Part shown: positions 16,317 through 26,600 of the stretch, one piece after another
Layout: each line of letters opens with the position of its first letter
Numbering within the stretch: position 1 is the first letter of the stretch
Origin: Catalinimonas sp038039535
GTDB taxonomy: Bacteria; Bacteroidota; Bacteroidia; Cytophagales; Cyclobacteriaceae
DNA length: 64,000 nucleotides
Assembly (NCBI RefSeq): GCF_038039535.1
Contig: NZ_JBBPHP010000003.1
Span: 186,001 to 250,000, forward strand
Direction: 5' to 3'
The notes under the pieces: model-generated
Seen by the model: only the letters and a program-made list of their open reading frames with translations
Database searches by the model: none
What the model was told of the DNA's origin: nothing
Program-made: the position numbers and the translations under genes

Positions 16317-16763
16317 TCAATCTTCAATCAATTCAGCATCTTTCAGTATGTACATCATACGGTCGGGGTCATCAGGGTTTAGTTCCAATCTCCCTCTCAC
16401 CGTGATGGTTTCATCGGTTAGTTCAACGGACTCAGTGGTAAATACTTCCATGACTGTCTCCGGTCCGGCTCCGCCGCAGAAGAAGCAGGCAGCGATAGGC
16501 AAAGATGAGAGGATAAAATATTTGGGACCTAAGTACACCTCGTAAGGAATCATGTACCCCTCTACGGTGATGGTCTTTCCATCCAGGCTTTTTGCTTTAT
16601 CACCAAACACCGGATAAGCTATTTCATAGCCTTCAGCTTCATCAAAACGGTCTTTGATCTCCACATCGGCCAGGAGTTTCCAGGGATTGGCAGAAGATTG
16701 AGCATACACATCAATACTCAGTATACAAAACAACAGGCAAAGGCATCGGCTGGCAATCAACAT
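16317..16763 (-). CDS. DUF3299-like secreted protein
   Basis: A 148-residue protein with signal peptide (about 1-21, ending VYAQS). The mature part reads as a small OB-like beta domain: GKTITVEGYMIPYE, KYFILSSLPIAACFFCGGAGPETVMEV and ITVRGRLELNPDD. The A-C-F-F-C-G-G-A-G motif with two cysteines matches DUF3299-type proteins, which are often found near metal or heme export functions. The function is unknown. It starts 109 bp from the divergent GH16 gene and may share a regulatory region with it. Confidence 0.8.
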   Translation of the reverse strand: MLIASRCLCLLFCILSIDVYAQSSANPWKLLADVEIKDRFDEAEGYEIAYPVFGDKAKSLDGKTITVEGYMIPYEVYLGPKYFILSSLPIAACFFCGGAGPETVMEVFTTESVELTDETITVRGRLELNPDDPDRMMYILKDAELIED

Positions 16764-16872
16764 GATCTTCTTTTATACTCACAAAATGGCTAATTTATAA
16801 ATAAAATCTAAAGGCTTGGCAGTGGACTTAATACATTTTTTGTAGTTTTTCAGACTAATACAACCCTAAATT

Positions 16873-17664
16873 ATGCATAAACATTTCAATCTACTGCTTA
16901 TCATTGGCTATCTGCTATTTGCACAATGTGCCGAGGCACAGGAGAATATGCAGCTCGTATGGTCTGACGAATTTGAAGAAGAGGGCATGCCCGACACACA
17001 GAAGTGGGCTTATGATACCGGAGGACATGGCTGGGGCAATAACGAATTGCAGTACTATACCGAGGCCGATCCCGACAATGCGCAGGTACAAAATGGTCAT
17101 CTGATCATCACTGCACAAAAAGAAAATTTTCAGGATAATAACTACACTTCTGCTAAGTTGGTGACTCGTGATCGTGCGGATTGGCAATATGGGCGAATAG
17201 AAGTAAGTGCCCGCTTACCGGAAGGCAAAGGTACCTGGCCCGCCATCTGGATGCTGCCGGATGTAGAAAAGCTCAACTGGCCCCGTGATGGAGAGATAGA
17301 CATTATGGAGCATGTGGGATTTGATCCGGGCGTAGTACACGGTACAGTGCATACCGAAGCCTATAACCACAGGAAAGGAACGCAGGTAGGCAAACAGATA
17401 CAGGTGCCGGACTTCAATGAGTCTTTTCACGAATACGCCATTGAATGGACTCCTGAAAAAATTGAGTGGTTTCTTGATGGAGAGCTATACCATAGCTTTG
17501 AAAATGAAGGCAACGAAGCCGCCTGGCCTTTTGACAAACCTTTTTACCTCATCCTAAATGTAGCAGTAGGCGGCGACTGGGGCGGAGCACAGGGCGTAGA
17601 CGAAAGCATCTGGCCTCAAAGTATGGAAGTGGATTACGTGCGGGTGTACCAGAAGGAGGAGTAA
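16873..17664 (+). CDS. Glycoside hydrolase family 16 (laminarinase-like)
   Basis: A 263-residue secreted beta-glucanase: signal peptide about 1-22, then a single GH16 jelly-roll domain. The catalytic motif is EIDIMEH at residues 141-147, with nucleophile Glu141, Asp143 and acid/base Glu146. Flanking signatures are WPAIWMLPD, the WTPEKIEWFLDG segment, and the final DYVRVYQ. The E-I-D-I-M-E form points to beta-1,3-glucanase (laminarinase) activity rather than agarase or carrageenase, but that is inference. It has no CBM or sorting domain, so it is likely periplasmic or freely secreted. It is convergent with the VOC gene. Confidence 0.95.
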   Translation: MHKHFNLLLIIGYLLFAQCAEAQENMQLVWSDEFEEEGMPDTQKWAYDTGGHGWGNNELQYYTEADPDNAQVQNGHLIITAQKENFQDNNYTSAKLVTRDRADWQYGRIEVSARLPEGKGTWPAIWMLPDVEKLNWPRDGEIDIMEHVGFDPGVVHGTVHTEAYNHRKGTQVGKQIQVPDFNESFHEYAIEWTPEKIEWFLDGELYHSFENEGNEAAWPFDKPFYLILNVAVGGDWGGAQGVDESIWPQSMEVDYVRVYQKEE

Positions 17665-17683
17665 ATGAAGCTTTGGTTAGCTA

Positions 17684-18181
17684 TTACCTAAGCTCCCGAA
17701 GCAAGCCTTCTACATCCAGGCGGGCAGTGTACATGTCCAGGGAGCCGTCTGCTTTCTTGGGCCACTCTTCCCGGGGTTTGTCCCAGTAGAGTTCTACGCC
17801 ATTCTCATCAGGATCATCTAAATAAAGGGCTTCTGAAACCCCATGATCAGCGGCGCCCGTAAAGGGATAACTGGCGTCGCGCAACCTTTGAAAAATAATG
17901 GCTAAATCTTTCCGGCTAGGATAGGCAATGGCGGTATGAAAAAGGCCGGGAGCTTTCTTGGTAGCAGGAGGAGCATCTTTGCTGTACCACACATTCAGGC
18001 CAATGTGATGGTGGTACTTTCCGGCAGAGATAAAAGCAGCGTCCTTACCATAGGTTTGCATCAGTTCAAAACCTAACAGGCCGCAGTAAAAGTCCAGGGA
18101 ACGCTGTAGGTCGGCCACTTTCAGGTGCACATGGCCAATACGGGTCTGATCGGGTATCTTATAGTCAGTATTGCTGTTCAT
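17684..18181 (-). CDS. VOC family protein (catechol 2,3-dioxygenase-like)
   Basis: A 165-residue vicinal-oxygen-chelate protein resembling the N-terminal half of CatE-type extradiol dioxygenases. Ligand candidates are His in IGHVHLKVADL, His in GLFHTAIAYPS, and Glu in ENGVELYWDKP. The strings LDFYCGLLGFEL and ADHGVSEALYLDDPDENGVELYWD are typical of the family. A full CatE has about 280 residues, so this is a single-module version; glyoxalase-like roles are equally possible. It is cytoplasmic and a single gene, 19 bp from the convergent GH16 gene. Confidence 0.9.
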   Translation of the reverse strand: MNSNTDYKIPDQTRIGHVHLKVADLQRSLDFYCGLLGFELMQTYGKDAAFISAGKYHHHIGLNVWYSKDAPPATKKAPGLFHTAIAYPSRKDLAIIFQRLRDASYPFTGAADHGVSEALYLDDPDENGVELYWDKPREEWPKKADGSLDMYTARLDVEGLLRELR

Positions 18182-18553
18182 TGATCATGAAAGGTTATGA
18201 GCGATGCGCTGTTCAATCCGATTTCTTTCAGCTCTTCGTGAGGTTTAAAAATAATGATAAAAAAACAGATTTCCTCTCATTGCAGCTAACTTACCCTCTC
18301 TTAAGTGCCTGCACTTAATGTGAAAAAAAATTCCACAGTTGAGCGCAGACAATTCCTCACCACTGGGGAAAACATTCCCCCAAAAGTATGCCTGACATGA
18401 GCTTTTTGGTAGAATTAGCGACTTGGCAAGGTGCTTGTAAACTATATAGTAACTTTTTAAGCTGAATATCACTTGAAATTTTTTAAACTTTTTTTCTCAT
18501 AGATTAGGTAGTGTAGTTAGGGTTTGTCATCATTGGCAAACCTTTTTTTTATG
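18182..18553. other. Intergenic region with an orphan plus-strand terminator
   Basis: No protein gene. It holds the leader of the VOC gene, AT-rich sequence, and a plus-strand terminator at 18521-18550, although no plus-strand gene ends here. A small RNA from about 18420-18550 is possible but unproven. Confidence 0.45.
18521..18550 (+). terminator. Rho-independent terminator without an adjacent plus-strand gene
   Basis: GGTTTG (18521-18526) and CAAACC (18537-18542) form the stem, followed by eight T. The minus-strand DUF5686 gene ends four bases further on, and the sequence on its strand has no T run, so the terminator works in the plus direction only. Confidence 0.6.
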
Positions 18554-21160
18554 TCAATTAAAAAGATCTTCCAGCGTAGTGGCAATGCCTATTCTCACTC
18601 CAAAATTACGATACTGCCCATCCTCAAAATTTGCCACTGCCTCTATTCTTAAAAAACGCAGCACATTGTCCAGGCTATAGCCTATTTCCATGTAGTGAGG
18701 TGACTGACCGGTCTTCAGATAATTGAAAAGTAGGTTTTCTTTGATGCCTAACAAACGAACTTCAAAGATTTGGGTAAATAAAAACTTGCGAAACTGATAG
18801 TAAAAATGACCGGCCAGATAATTCTGATGGGTGCTGTATAGATAATAATCCATCAGACGAAAGCTACCTACCGGATCACTCATCTGTATGATCGTTCGGT
18901 TGCCCATAAAATGCTGAAAATCCATAAAATAGAGTGACTCATTGTTCAGAAAACTACCGGCATATATATTATAGTCCAGTCGTCCTCTGACGCCTATCTC
19001 AAACTGATGCTGTACGCCTACTTCCAGCACATCATAATCTACCTCGCTGTTTAGTACACCCGATAAGCCTTTGCGATAGTTCAAACGAAATTCCGGTGAT
19101 GAGGGATTGATGATACTCTTTTTCCCGTTTCTGATTCTATACTTCAGAAATGGCTTATACCGCCCCTGCAAAGAAAGAACAAAGGCCTCATGTGTAGGAA
19201 AAGAAGTGTCTTCCAGTTCAATGTTTTGGGGAGCATTAGGTGTATAGGCTCTGGTTTCCAGATCACGCCAGCTGTGCGAAGTACTATTGTAAAGCTGTCT
19301 CCGCTTCGCCCATTCCAGGTCCGCCTCCCAGCTTAGCTTATCACTGATTTTCCGCCTGTAACCCAGCTGTACATAATCCTTTTCATAGATCTTCATATAA
19401 TTCTGCTCATACAAAAGTGTGGTGAAGGTATTGAGAAAAGGATGGATAGGATCACGACTGTTAAACTGACTCACATAACGTCCTCCTTCAAGCTGAAGGT
19501 GGTTTTCTCCCAACGAATAGTTGACCGCCAGCTTACCGATCAGCTTATCTCTGGCAAAGGCATAGCGTGCCGTAGGGGCAACTTGCAACGACTTTTCAAA
19601 CATGCGGGTGCGCAATACCAAAGGTACGGTAAACTGGTAGCCTTCTACTGCATTAAAATTCAGTTCACTTAGAGGAGATTTGTATTCTAATGAAGTATGC
19701 TCACCCAGGTCAAAGGTAGTACCGAAAAGTACTTTGCCTATGCCCAGATGTCTGCGAGGGCGGGAAGTACCGCTTTCTTCCGCTTCCTTCTCTTCTTTCT
19801 CCACTACCGCCATGCTATCCAGTTTCTGATAGCTGTTGCTTTCCATATTGGTGAGCGGCACCGGACGGATAGTAGCCCAGTAAGAAGAGTCCTGCTGGTA
19901 AGCAGTGGAATCTACGATCATGCTCCGGTTCTCTACCACGTCAGGAGCTTCTTCCTGCTTCTCCAGTTCTTTTTCATAAGCTTTGAGCGTCTTGCGGAGT
20001 TCTTTGCGGGTAAAGCGCTTCTGCTCTTTAAATACGCTGGCCGAGTCTTCCGGATTGATCTCCTTATCCAGCTTTTCTTCCTTTTCTAAAGCCGCAGCCA
20101 GATCTTTTTCAATTTTCTCATCCACTACAACCAAGTCCACCTTAAGATCAGGGTTGAGGGTAATGTCATAGTCGCTTACCGTAGCCAGGTATTTATATTC
20201 CAGGTCAATGCCGAAGATCTTGCCGGTCACTTCAATATTATGACTCACCGGCATCCACACGGTTTCCTGTATGGGTGCGTACATTTGCTGCAAACTGATC
20301 TTAAAGCCCTGTTTGTAGGTGTACATGTTGACACTGTGAATGCTCCACAGGTCATCTACGATATAGATATAGCCGGTAAATACATCATCTCCCTTTGAAC
20401 GGGGAATCACCTGTATTTTATTCACCTCATAGCTGCGGTCCATAAAGCTACCGGCAAACCTGAATTTGTAGTAAGCAAACGCCCGGGGAGAAAGTGGAGA
20501 GATCACTCCGGCAAGCTCCGGCTCGTACAAACTACCATTGATGAAGCCGTTGGGGCTGGTATTATTTTCTTCGCCTATGGCCCTGATGGAAATGACCTTT
20601 TCTTTGATCGTATTGGGCTGCTCAAAAGTAACTTCACTGACTGATTCTGTCAGAAAAACAGTGGATGAATCTACTCCTTCTTTTTTCATGGCATTCTCCA
20701 GAAAGAAGGGAACATCTTTTACCCGCCCGGCCCCTTTGATGTAGACTTTAGCCTGATATTTCTGCACCTGTAAGCGGTGAAATTTACTCTTGGCAATCGC
20801 CTTTCTGATGATGGTATAGGCGGGGTCTTCTGCCCGGGCATTCACCTCTACTTCTTTCAGTTGTATGGCCTGATCAGGCAAGGTGATATCTAGGGGAACA
20901 TAAGTGTCTCTGACCTGAATATTTTTTAAAACTGAAGCATAACCCAGATGCTGAAAAACCAGCTCATAATTACCTGCCGGTAGAGCAATCTCATACTTCC
21001 CCTGTTCATTGGTACTGGAACCTGTTTCCAGCGCTTTGATATAAATGGTAGCATAGGGCAAAGGCTCACCGTCCGGAGCATACACTGTACCTTTGATGCC
21101 CTGTGACATTGCGGTATAGCTCAACAAAAGGCAAAGTCCTGTCAGAAAGAAGTATCTCAT
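18554..21160 (-). CDS. DUF5686 outer membrane protein with carboxypeptidase-like regulatory domain
   Basis: An 868-residue protein: signal peptide (about 1-20), a CarboxypepD_reg-like domain at about 22-105 (GIKGTVYAPDGEPLPYATIYI and HLGYA), then the DUF5686 body. The C-terminal half is rich in alternating aromatic strands (LEYKSPL, QLGYRRKIS, VGVQHQFEIGVRG), as expected of a TonB-receptor-like or porin beta-barrel. A charged linker with many Glu/Lys (about 355-475) separates both parts. DUF5686 proteins are widespread in Bacteroidota and uncharacterised. The downstream side is close to the orphan terminator; upstream, 36 bp away, lies a small coiled-coil protein gene on the same strand. Confidence 0.92.
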   Translation of the reverse strand: MRYFFLTGLCLLLSYTAMSQGIKGTVYAPDGEPLPYATIYIKALETGSSTNEQGKYEIALPAGNYELVFQHLGYASVLKNIQVRDTYVPLDITLPDQAIQLKEVEVNARAEDPAYTIIRKAIAKSKFHRLQVQKYQAKVYIKGAGRVKDVPFFLENAMKKEGVDSSTVFLTESVSEVTFEQPNTIKEKVISIRAIGEENNTSPNGFINGSLYEPELAGVISPLSPRAFAYYKFRFAGSFMDRSYEVNKIQVIPRSKGDDVFTGYIYIVDDLWSIHSVNMYTYKQGFKISLQQMYAPIQETVWMPVSHNIEVTGKIFGIDLEYKYLATVSDYDITLNPDLKVDLVVVDEKIEKDLAAALEKEEKLDKEINPEDSASVFKEQKRFTRKELRKTLKAYEKELEKQEEAPDVVENRSMIVDSTAYQQDSSYWATIRPVPLTNMESNSYQKLDSMAVVEKEEKEAEESGTSRPRRHLGIGKVLFGTTFDLGEHTSLEYKSPLSELNFNAVEGYQFTVPLVLRTRMFEKSLQVAPTARYAFARDKLIGKLAVNYSLGENHLQLEGGRYVSQFNSRDPIHPFLNTFTTLLYEQNYMKIYEKDYVQLGYRRKISDKLSWEADLEWAKRRQLYNSTSHSWRDLETRAYTPNAPQNIELEDTSFPTHEAFVLSLQGRYKPFLKYRIRNGKKSIINPSSPEFRLNYRKGLSGVLNSEVDYDVLEVGVQHQFEIGVRGRLDYNIYAGSFLNNESLYFMDFQHFMGNRTIIQMSDPVGSFRLMDYYLYSTHQNYLAGHFYYQFRKFLFTQIFEVRLLGIKENLLFNYLKTGQSPHYMEIGYSLDNVLRFLRIEAVANFEDGQYRNFGVRIGIATTLEDLFN

Positions 21161-21196
21161 CGCAACAAAAATCTCTTAAACAATCAACAAAGAGCA

Positions 21197-21721
21197 CTAC
21201 TGGTTTTGAAGTTCTAATAAAGCTAATTCTTTCTGATATTTGGTTTCTATTTTATTTAATTCTAACTGCCCTTCTTGTTCAATATTGTTTAGTTTACTGC
21301 TGAAATATGCTGCTGTAGCATTCAGTTGAGTTGCATATGCCGTTTCCAATGTTGATAGTTTTAGCACATACTCTGCTTCTAATTCCTGATACTTTTTCTT
21401 TAAACTTGCTCTAAAAACACTTTTTTCTGCCTTACGCTGTATCTCACCCAGTTCCACTTCTGCTTCATGCTGCAAATTGGTAAATTCTTTTTCACCCTCC
21501 GTCTGGATTTGATGAATAGAGTCCTCCGCATTTTCCCGAACCCAATTCAGCTTATTTTCATATACTAGCTTCAGCGAGTCTATGGTATACTCCGCCTGAA
21601 TCTTCAGCTTTTTCATTTCAAGTTGAGTAGACTTATTATTGGTATTAAGTTGCCCATAGGATATAAATGGAAAAGCAAAAAACATGATAAAAAGAGGGCT
21701 TATTCTAAAGAAGGTTTTCAT
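21197..21721 (-). CDS. Secreted coiled-coil hypothetical protein
   Basis: A protein of 174 residues from the ATG at 21721, chosen because it starts a clean signal peptide (MKTFFRISPLFIMFFAFPFISYGQ); a frame start at 21763 would bury it. The mature protein is almost entirely heptad-like helix rich in Glu, Lys and Leu (for example EGEKEFTNLQHEAEVELGEIQRKAEKS), so it is a periplasmic or outer-membrane-associated coiled coil, somewhat like OmpH/Skp in composition but without its conserved ends. It lies 36 bp upstream of the DUF5686 gene on the same strand and may be cotranscribed with it. Confidence 0.75.
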   Translation of the reverse strand: MKTFFRISPLFIMFFAFPFISYGQLNTNNKSTQLEMKKLKIQAEYTIDSLKLVYENKLNWVRENAEDSIHQIQTEGEKEFTNLQHEAEVELGEIQRKAEKSVFRASLKKKYQELEAEYVLKLSTLETAYATQLNATAAYFSSKLNNIEQEGQLELNKIETKYQKELALLELQNQ

Positions 21722-21957
21722 ATTATTAAATAGTTTGGTAAAACACTGGCGGCTAATTACCATTTATAAAGAGATGCAATAGGGCTTCAATACGTTGCAT
21801 TGGCATTACAGAATATTCTTTAAGGCCTTATAGGCATAAACTTGACTAAAAAAAATTCTAGCTTTTTGAAAAATAATGTGAATAGTGCTACTTTGTCACT
21901 ATCGGAAACTATGTTTAGTCATTCATTAAAAAGCATTATCTAATTTCAGTATCAGTT

Positions 21958-22365
21958 ATGGATAAAAAAAGGATTGTAAAAGATTATGAAAACCTTCCCG
22001 AAGAAGTAACCAACCAGGTCAAGATGACCTATCCCAATGGTTTTGCTGATCACCTCATTAGTTTTACCAACAAAGAAGGTAAACGGGTATCAGCGCTTCC
22101 TTTTGAGACACAAGAAATTTATTACCTCATTCGTATGACGGTGACCGAAGCCCACCAGATCATTGAAGATGATGAAGATTACGATGAAGGCACTTTGAGA
22201 GATGACTTCGCGGATGATGTCAAAGATGAAGACATCGCAGAAGCCGGAGAAGATGATGAAGACGACGCATCATACAAAAAGAAAAAGTCTTATGATGATG
22301 CCTACGAAATGGATGACGAAGAGGAGGGTGAAGACGAGGCAGATGACGACGATGACGACTATTGA
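21958..22365 (+). CDS. Small acidic-tailed hypothetical protein
   Basis: A 135-residue cytoplasmic protein. The N-terminal 65 residues form a conserved-looking domain (EEVTNQVKMTYPNGFADHLISF, then ALPFETQEIYYLIRMTV). The C-terminal half is extremely acidic and disordered (runs of Asp/Glu, ending in seven Asp and a Tyr). Similar proteins are common in Cytophagales and unnamed. The acidic tail suggests binding to a basic partner, such as nucleic-acid-binding protein or RNA polymerase subunits; that is only inference. It precedes the DUF4269 gene by about 90 bp on the same strand. Confidence 0.85.
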   Translation: MDKKRIVKDYENLPEEVTNQVKMTYPNGFADHLISFTNKEGKRVSALPFETQEIYYLIRMTVTEAHQIIEDDEDYDEGTLRDDFADDVKDEDIAEAGEDDEDDASYKKKKSYDDAYEMDDEEEGEDEADDDDDDY

Positions 22366-22457
22366 TCATCCCGACCTTATCTGCTTTTTAGCAATGGCTT
22401 AACTTCCGTTCCGACCTATCACATTTCTTTGCATTCACTGAATTTGTAGAGGCTTCT

Positions 22458-23048
22458 TTGTGCAGGCCTCTACATTCAAATGCTTTTCTCTTGTCATTCC
22501 CATTCTATTCTTTACAGGCTTTACAGTCAGGAACACCTGTTCAGCAGCAAGCCGCCCAGTGTTTACAGCATCTTGAACTGAAGGAGAAGCTCAAAGCTTA
22601 TTCCCCTGTTCTCTGCGGTACCATTCCATTAAATCTCAATGTGTCAGGAAGTGACCTGGATATTATCTGTGAGGCTGCTGATTTTAGATATTTAGAAAGT
22701 ATCCTACTGCGACACTATGCTCACTTATCAGATTTTTCTATCAGGCATACGGAAATAAGGCGTGTCCTAAGTTTGGTGACCAACTTTAGTAGTGGAGATT
22801 TTAAGATAGAAGTTTTTGTCCAGGCTCAGCCAGTGAAGCAGCAGTATGCCTTCCGGCATATGTGCATTGAAAAAAGAATACTGGATTTGGCGGGGGACTC
22901 CTTTTGTCAGCAAGTCATCTGTTTAAAGGCCCAAGGACTAAAGACAGAACCTGCTTTTGCACAATTGCTTAAGCTTCAGGGAGACCCTTACGATGCCTTG
23001 CTGGAATTGGAAAGCTACCGCGATAATGAAATTCTCTATCTATTGTAA
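22458..23048 (+). CDS. DUF4269 domain-containing protein (nucleotidyltransferase-like)
   Basis: About 185-196 residues, matching DUF4269 over nearly its full length: LQSGTPVQQQAAQCL, then AYSPVLCGTIPLNLNVSGSDLDIICEA, then EVFVQAQPVKQQYAFRHMCIEKRIL. The G-S-D-L-D-I pattern is the nucleotidyltransferase-type acidic motif. No ATG fits the frame before the conserved core. Starts available are TTG at 22458 or TTG at 22491; the latter would give MSFPFYSLQALQSG and matches the family's usual start better. Its role is unknown; minimal nucleotidyltransferases often modify RNA or protein. Confidence 0.8.
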   Translation: MCRPLHSNAFLLSFPFYSLQALQSGTPVQQQAAQCLQHLELKEKLKAYSPVLCGTIPLNLNVSGSDLDIICEAADFRYLESILLRHYAHLSDFSIRHTEIRRVLSLVTNFSSGDFKIEVFVQAQPVKQQYAFRHMCIEKRILDLAGDSFCQQVICLKAQGLKTEPAFAQLLKLQGDPYDALLELESYRDNEILYLL

Positions 23049-23147
23049 TATACTGGAAATCAAAGATACTGTTAAACCTCATACCCTTTTGCACGTTTAT
23101 TACAGTATATTTTTTTATGATTTTTTAACTTTTTAAACTTATAAGCC

Positions 23148-23402
23148 ATGACTAAGAATCACGGACCACAAATCAAAGACGATAAAGTGTATGAAGACCT
23201 GAGAGAGAAAGGGTACAGCAAGGAGAAAGCGGCCCGCATCGCCAATTCTGACCGCCACGAAGTTGGCGTAAAAGGAGGCAAAGGTGATAAGTACGAAGAG
23301 AGAAGCAAAGATGAGCTTTATCAGAAAGCCAAAGAGGTAGGCATAGAGAACTATAGCAAAATGAATAAAGACGAATTGATAGACGCCTTGCGTAATCACT
23401 AA
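23148..23402 (+). CDS. Small basic protein with Rho N-terminal-like (SAP-type) motif
   Basis: An 84-residue protein. Residues 1-47 (HGPQIKDDKVYEDLREKGYSKEKAARIAN and GVKGGKGDKY) match the short DUF7218-type segment found in bacterial stress-related proteins. The C-terminal 35 residues (RSKDELYQKAKEVGIENYSKMNKDELIDALRNH) form a helix-extended-loop-helix of the Rho termination factor N-terminal/SAP kind, which usually binds nucleic acid. It is a monocistronic gene ended by a strong terminator, typical of an abundant small protein. Confidence 0.85.
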   Translation: MTKNHGPQIKDDKVYEDLREKGYSKEKAARIANSDRHEVGVKGGKGDKYEERSKDELYQKAKEVGIENYSKMNKDELIDALRNH

Positions 23403-23433
23403 ACACTTTCAGATAGATATAAATATCTGCATA

Positions 23434-23463
23434 AGGACGGCACTCTAGCCGTCCTTTTTTTTT
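23434..23463 (+). terminator. Rho-independent terminator
   Basis: AGGACGGC (23434-23441) and GCCGTCCT (23448-23455) form a perfect stem with a six-base loop, followed by a run of T to 23463. It ends the small Rho-N-like gene. Confidence 0.9.
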
Positions 23464-23659
23464 GGTCAAAGCTAAACTGCCAGTCAAATCTCAGACTTTC
23501 ATGAGCAGACTATTAGGCTATACTACTTCATTTAAAACATCCGTAAAAATGCCCAATTAACAAACTATCTCCTGCGAAATGCTGGCAGCATACACTTATA
23601 TTTATTTATTTGGAAATTCTGTAATATAATTACACCACACTTATTTAATTCCTAATCTT

Positions 23660-26600
23660 ATGAGAAAGCTTTTACTGGGACTGGCTTTAGGGCTGGGCCT
23701 GTGGCATATTGCTCCGGCACAACAGCTGGATATGTCTAAAATTGAAGAAGGAATGGTTCCCCGCAGCATTGGTCCGGCCGGTATGAGTGGCCGCGTCACC
23801 GCCATTGATGTGGTAGAGAGCAATCCCGACATCATCTACGTAGGTTCCGCTTCCGGAGGGCTCTGGAAATCCGAAGGGGGTGGTATTGACTGGGAACCTA
23901 TTTTTGATGAAGAGGCAGTGCTCTCTATCGGAGCCATCGCCATTTATCAGAAAAACCCCAACATCATTTATGTAGGTACCGGAGAAGGTAATCCCCGCAA
24001 CAGCCAGTCTTCCGGGAAAGGTATGTACAAATCTATGGATGGCGGCAAAAGCTGGAAACTCCTTGGCCTGGAAAACACCCGCAATATTCACCGTGTATTT
24101 GTACATCCTGACAATCCCGACATTGTATATGCCGGTGTGCAAGGGCTTGCCTGGGCCGATACCGAAGAACGTGGTGTCTACAAAAGTACTGATGGTGGCG
24201 CAAGCTGGGAAAAGATTCTTTACGTCAACCAGCGTACCGGAGTGGGTGATATGGTGATGGACCCCAGCAATCCTGAAAAGCTGATTGTGGGTATGTGGGA
24301 ATTTCGCCGCTGGCCCTGGTTTTTCAAATCCGGGGGTGAAGGCTCAGGCATGTACATCACTTACGATGGAGGTGAAAACTGGGAGAAACGTACTGACGAA
24401 GATGGCTTGCCTAAAGGTGAAATTGGTAAAATAGGATTGGCCATAGCCGCCAGTAATCCTCAGGTGGTGTACGCTTATGTGGAATCTAAAAAGAACGCGA
24501 TCTATCGCTCCGATGATGGCGGCTTTAAGTGGAAGCAGACTGCTACCGAAAATATCGGCAGCCGTCCTTTTTATTATGCTGACCTGGCGGTTGACCCTAA
24601 TAATGAAAACCGCCTCTACAGTGTGGCTTCCAGCGTACGTGTCAGTGAAGACGGCGGCAAAAACTTTGAAGTGCTGCTGGGCTTTGACAAAATCCACGTA
24701 GACCATCATGCCTGGTACATTCATCCTGAAAACTCCGACTTTATGATTGACGGAAATGACGGTGGCCTGGCGATTACGCGTAATCAGGGTAAGAGCTGGC
24801 GCTTCGTGGAGAACCTTCCGCTGGCACAGTTCTACCATATCAACTACGACATGGAAATGCCTTACAATGTAATGGGCGGCATGCAGGACAATGGCTCCTG
24901 GAGAGGTCCAGCTTACATCTGGCGTGCCGGAGGTATTCGTAACGCCTACTGGGAAGAAGTCGCCTTCGGTGATGGATTTGACGTAATGCCCGACTCCAGC
25001 GATTCACGCTACCTCTACGCCATGTGGCAGGGAGGAAATCTACAGCGCAGAGATTTGGAGAGTGGAAGCTCAAAGTACATTAAACCCGCTCATCCGGATG
25101 AAGATGTATTCCTGCGTTTCAACTGGGATGCCGCCATTGCCCATGATCCTTTTGAAACGCATACCATTTACTATGGTAGCCAGTTTGTACACAAAAGCAC
25201 CGACCGGGGGGAGACCTGGGAAGTCATTTCTCCCGACCTGACGACCAATGATACCACCAAACAGAAGCAACTGGAAAGTGGCGGCTTAACCCTGGATGCT
25301 ACCCAGGCAGAAAATCATACCACCATTACCGCTATCGCTCCCAGTCTGGCACAGCCCGACATCATCTGGGTAGGTACGGATGATGGTAATGTGCAGCTTA
25401 CGCAGGATGGTGGAGAAAACTGGGAGAATGTAGTGGGGCGGATGAAAGACCTGCCTGCCAATACCTGGGTGCATCAGATTTATGCTTCTCAGTACAATGC
25501 GGGCGAAGCTTTTGTGGTGTTTGATGACCATAGACGCAAAAACTGGACGCCTTATGTCTACCATACCGAGAACTTTGGCCGCTCATGGACAAGGCTGGTA
25601 GATGAAACCGACGCTGATGCTTTCGCGCTTTCTATCGTACAGGATCCGGTAGAACCGAACCTTCTCTTTCTGGGTACAGAAACCGGCTTGTATGTGAGCC
25701 TTGACAAAGGCCAGAACTGGACCAAGTGGGGTAAAAACTATCCGCATGTATCTACTATGGATTTGAAAATCCATCCTCGCGAGCATGACCTCATCATCGG
25801 TACTTTTGGCCGGGCCGCCTATATTCTGGATGACATCCGTCCCTTACGGGAAATGGCGCAGCAAGGCAGCAGCATTCTGGATGAACCTTTGTATGTGTAC
25901 AATGCCCCTGCCGCTTACCTTGCCAACTACAAGCAGGCTGCCGGAACACGCTTTCAGGGTGATGCTATTTATGATGGAGAGAATCGTCCCTATGGCGCGA
26001 TGATCACCTATTCTGTTGAGGAAATCCTGAAAAAAGAAGCCGACAGTACTGCCGCTGAAAAAGACAGTGTACTGGTGGAAGTGTTGAACGGTCAGGACGA
26101 AGTGATCCGTACTTTTAAAGCGGAAGCGCAGCAAGGAATGAACCGCCTGTATTGGGACCTTACCCAAAAGGGTGTACGTGATCCGGATACGCCTAAGCCT
26201 GAAAAAGAAGATGCTCCCGAGCCTTCCGGCCTACCGGTACTACCGGGAGAGTATACTGTGCAGATCACCTATGGCGACTGGCAGGAATCTACACCGGTCA
26301 AGGTGTTACTTGACCCCCGCATAGAACTCAGTCAGGCGGATATGCTGGCCCGCCAGGAGATGGGTGAGCAATTGATGGAGTACATGCAAAAAGCTACTAA
26401 GGCCGTAGATCAGTTGAATGAAGCCAAGGCTACGATTGAGCTCATCAATACACAGCTTAAAGAGCGGGAAGGAGAAGCTATCCAGGAATTGAAAGCCATG
26501 GCGAAAAGCCTGCAGGACACTATTAAGCTGTACAAAGAGCTTATTGCCCAGAAAGAAGATGTGCAGGGCATCCTCCGGGACCCACATATTGTAAGTGGAA

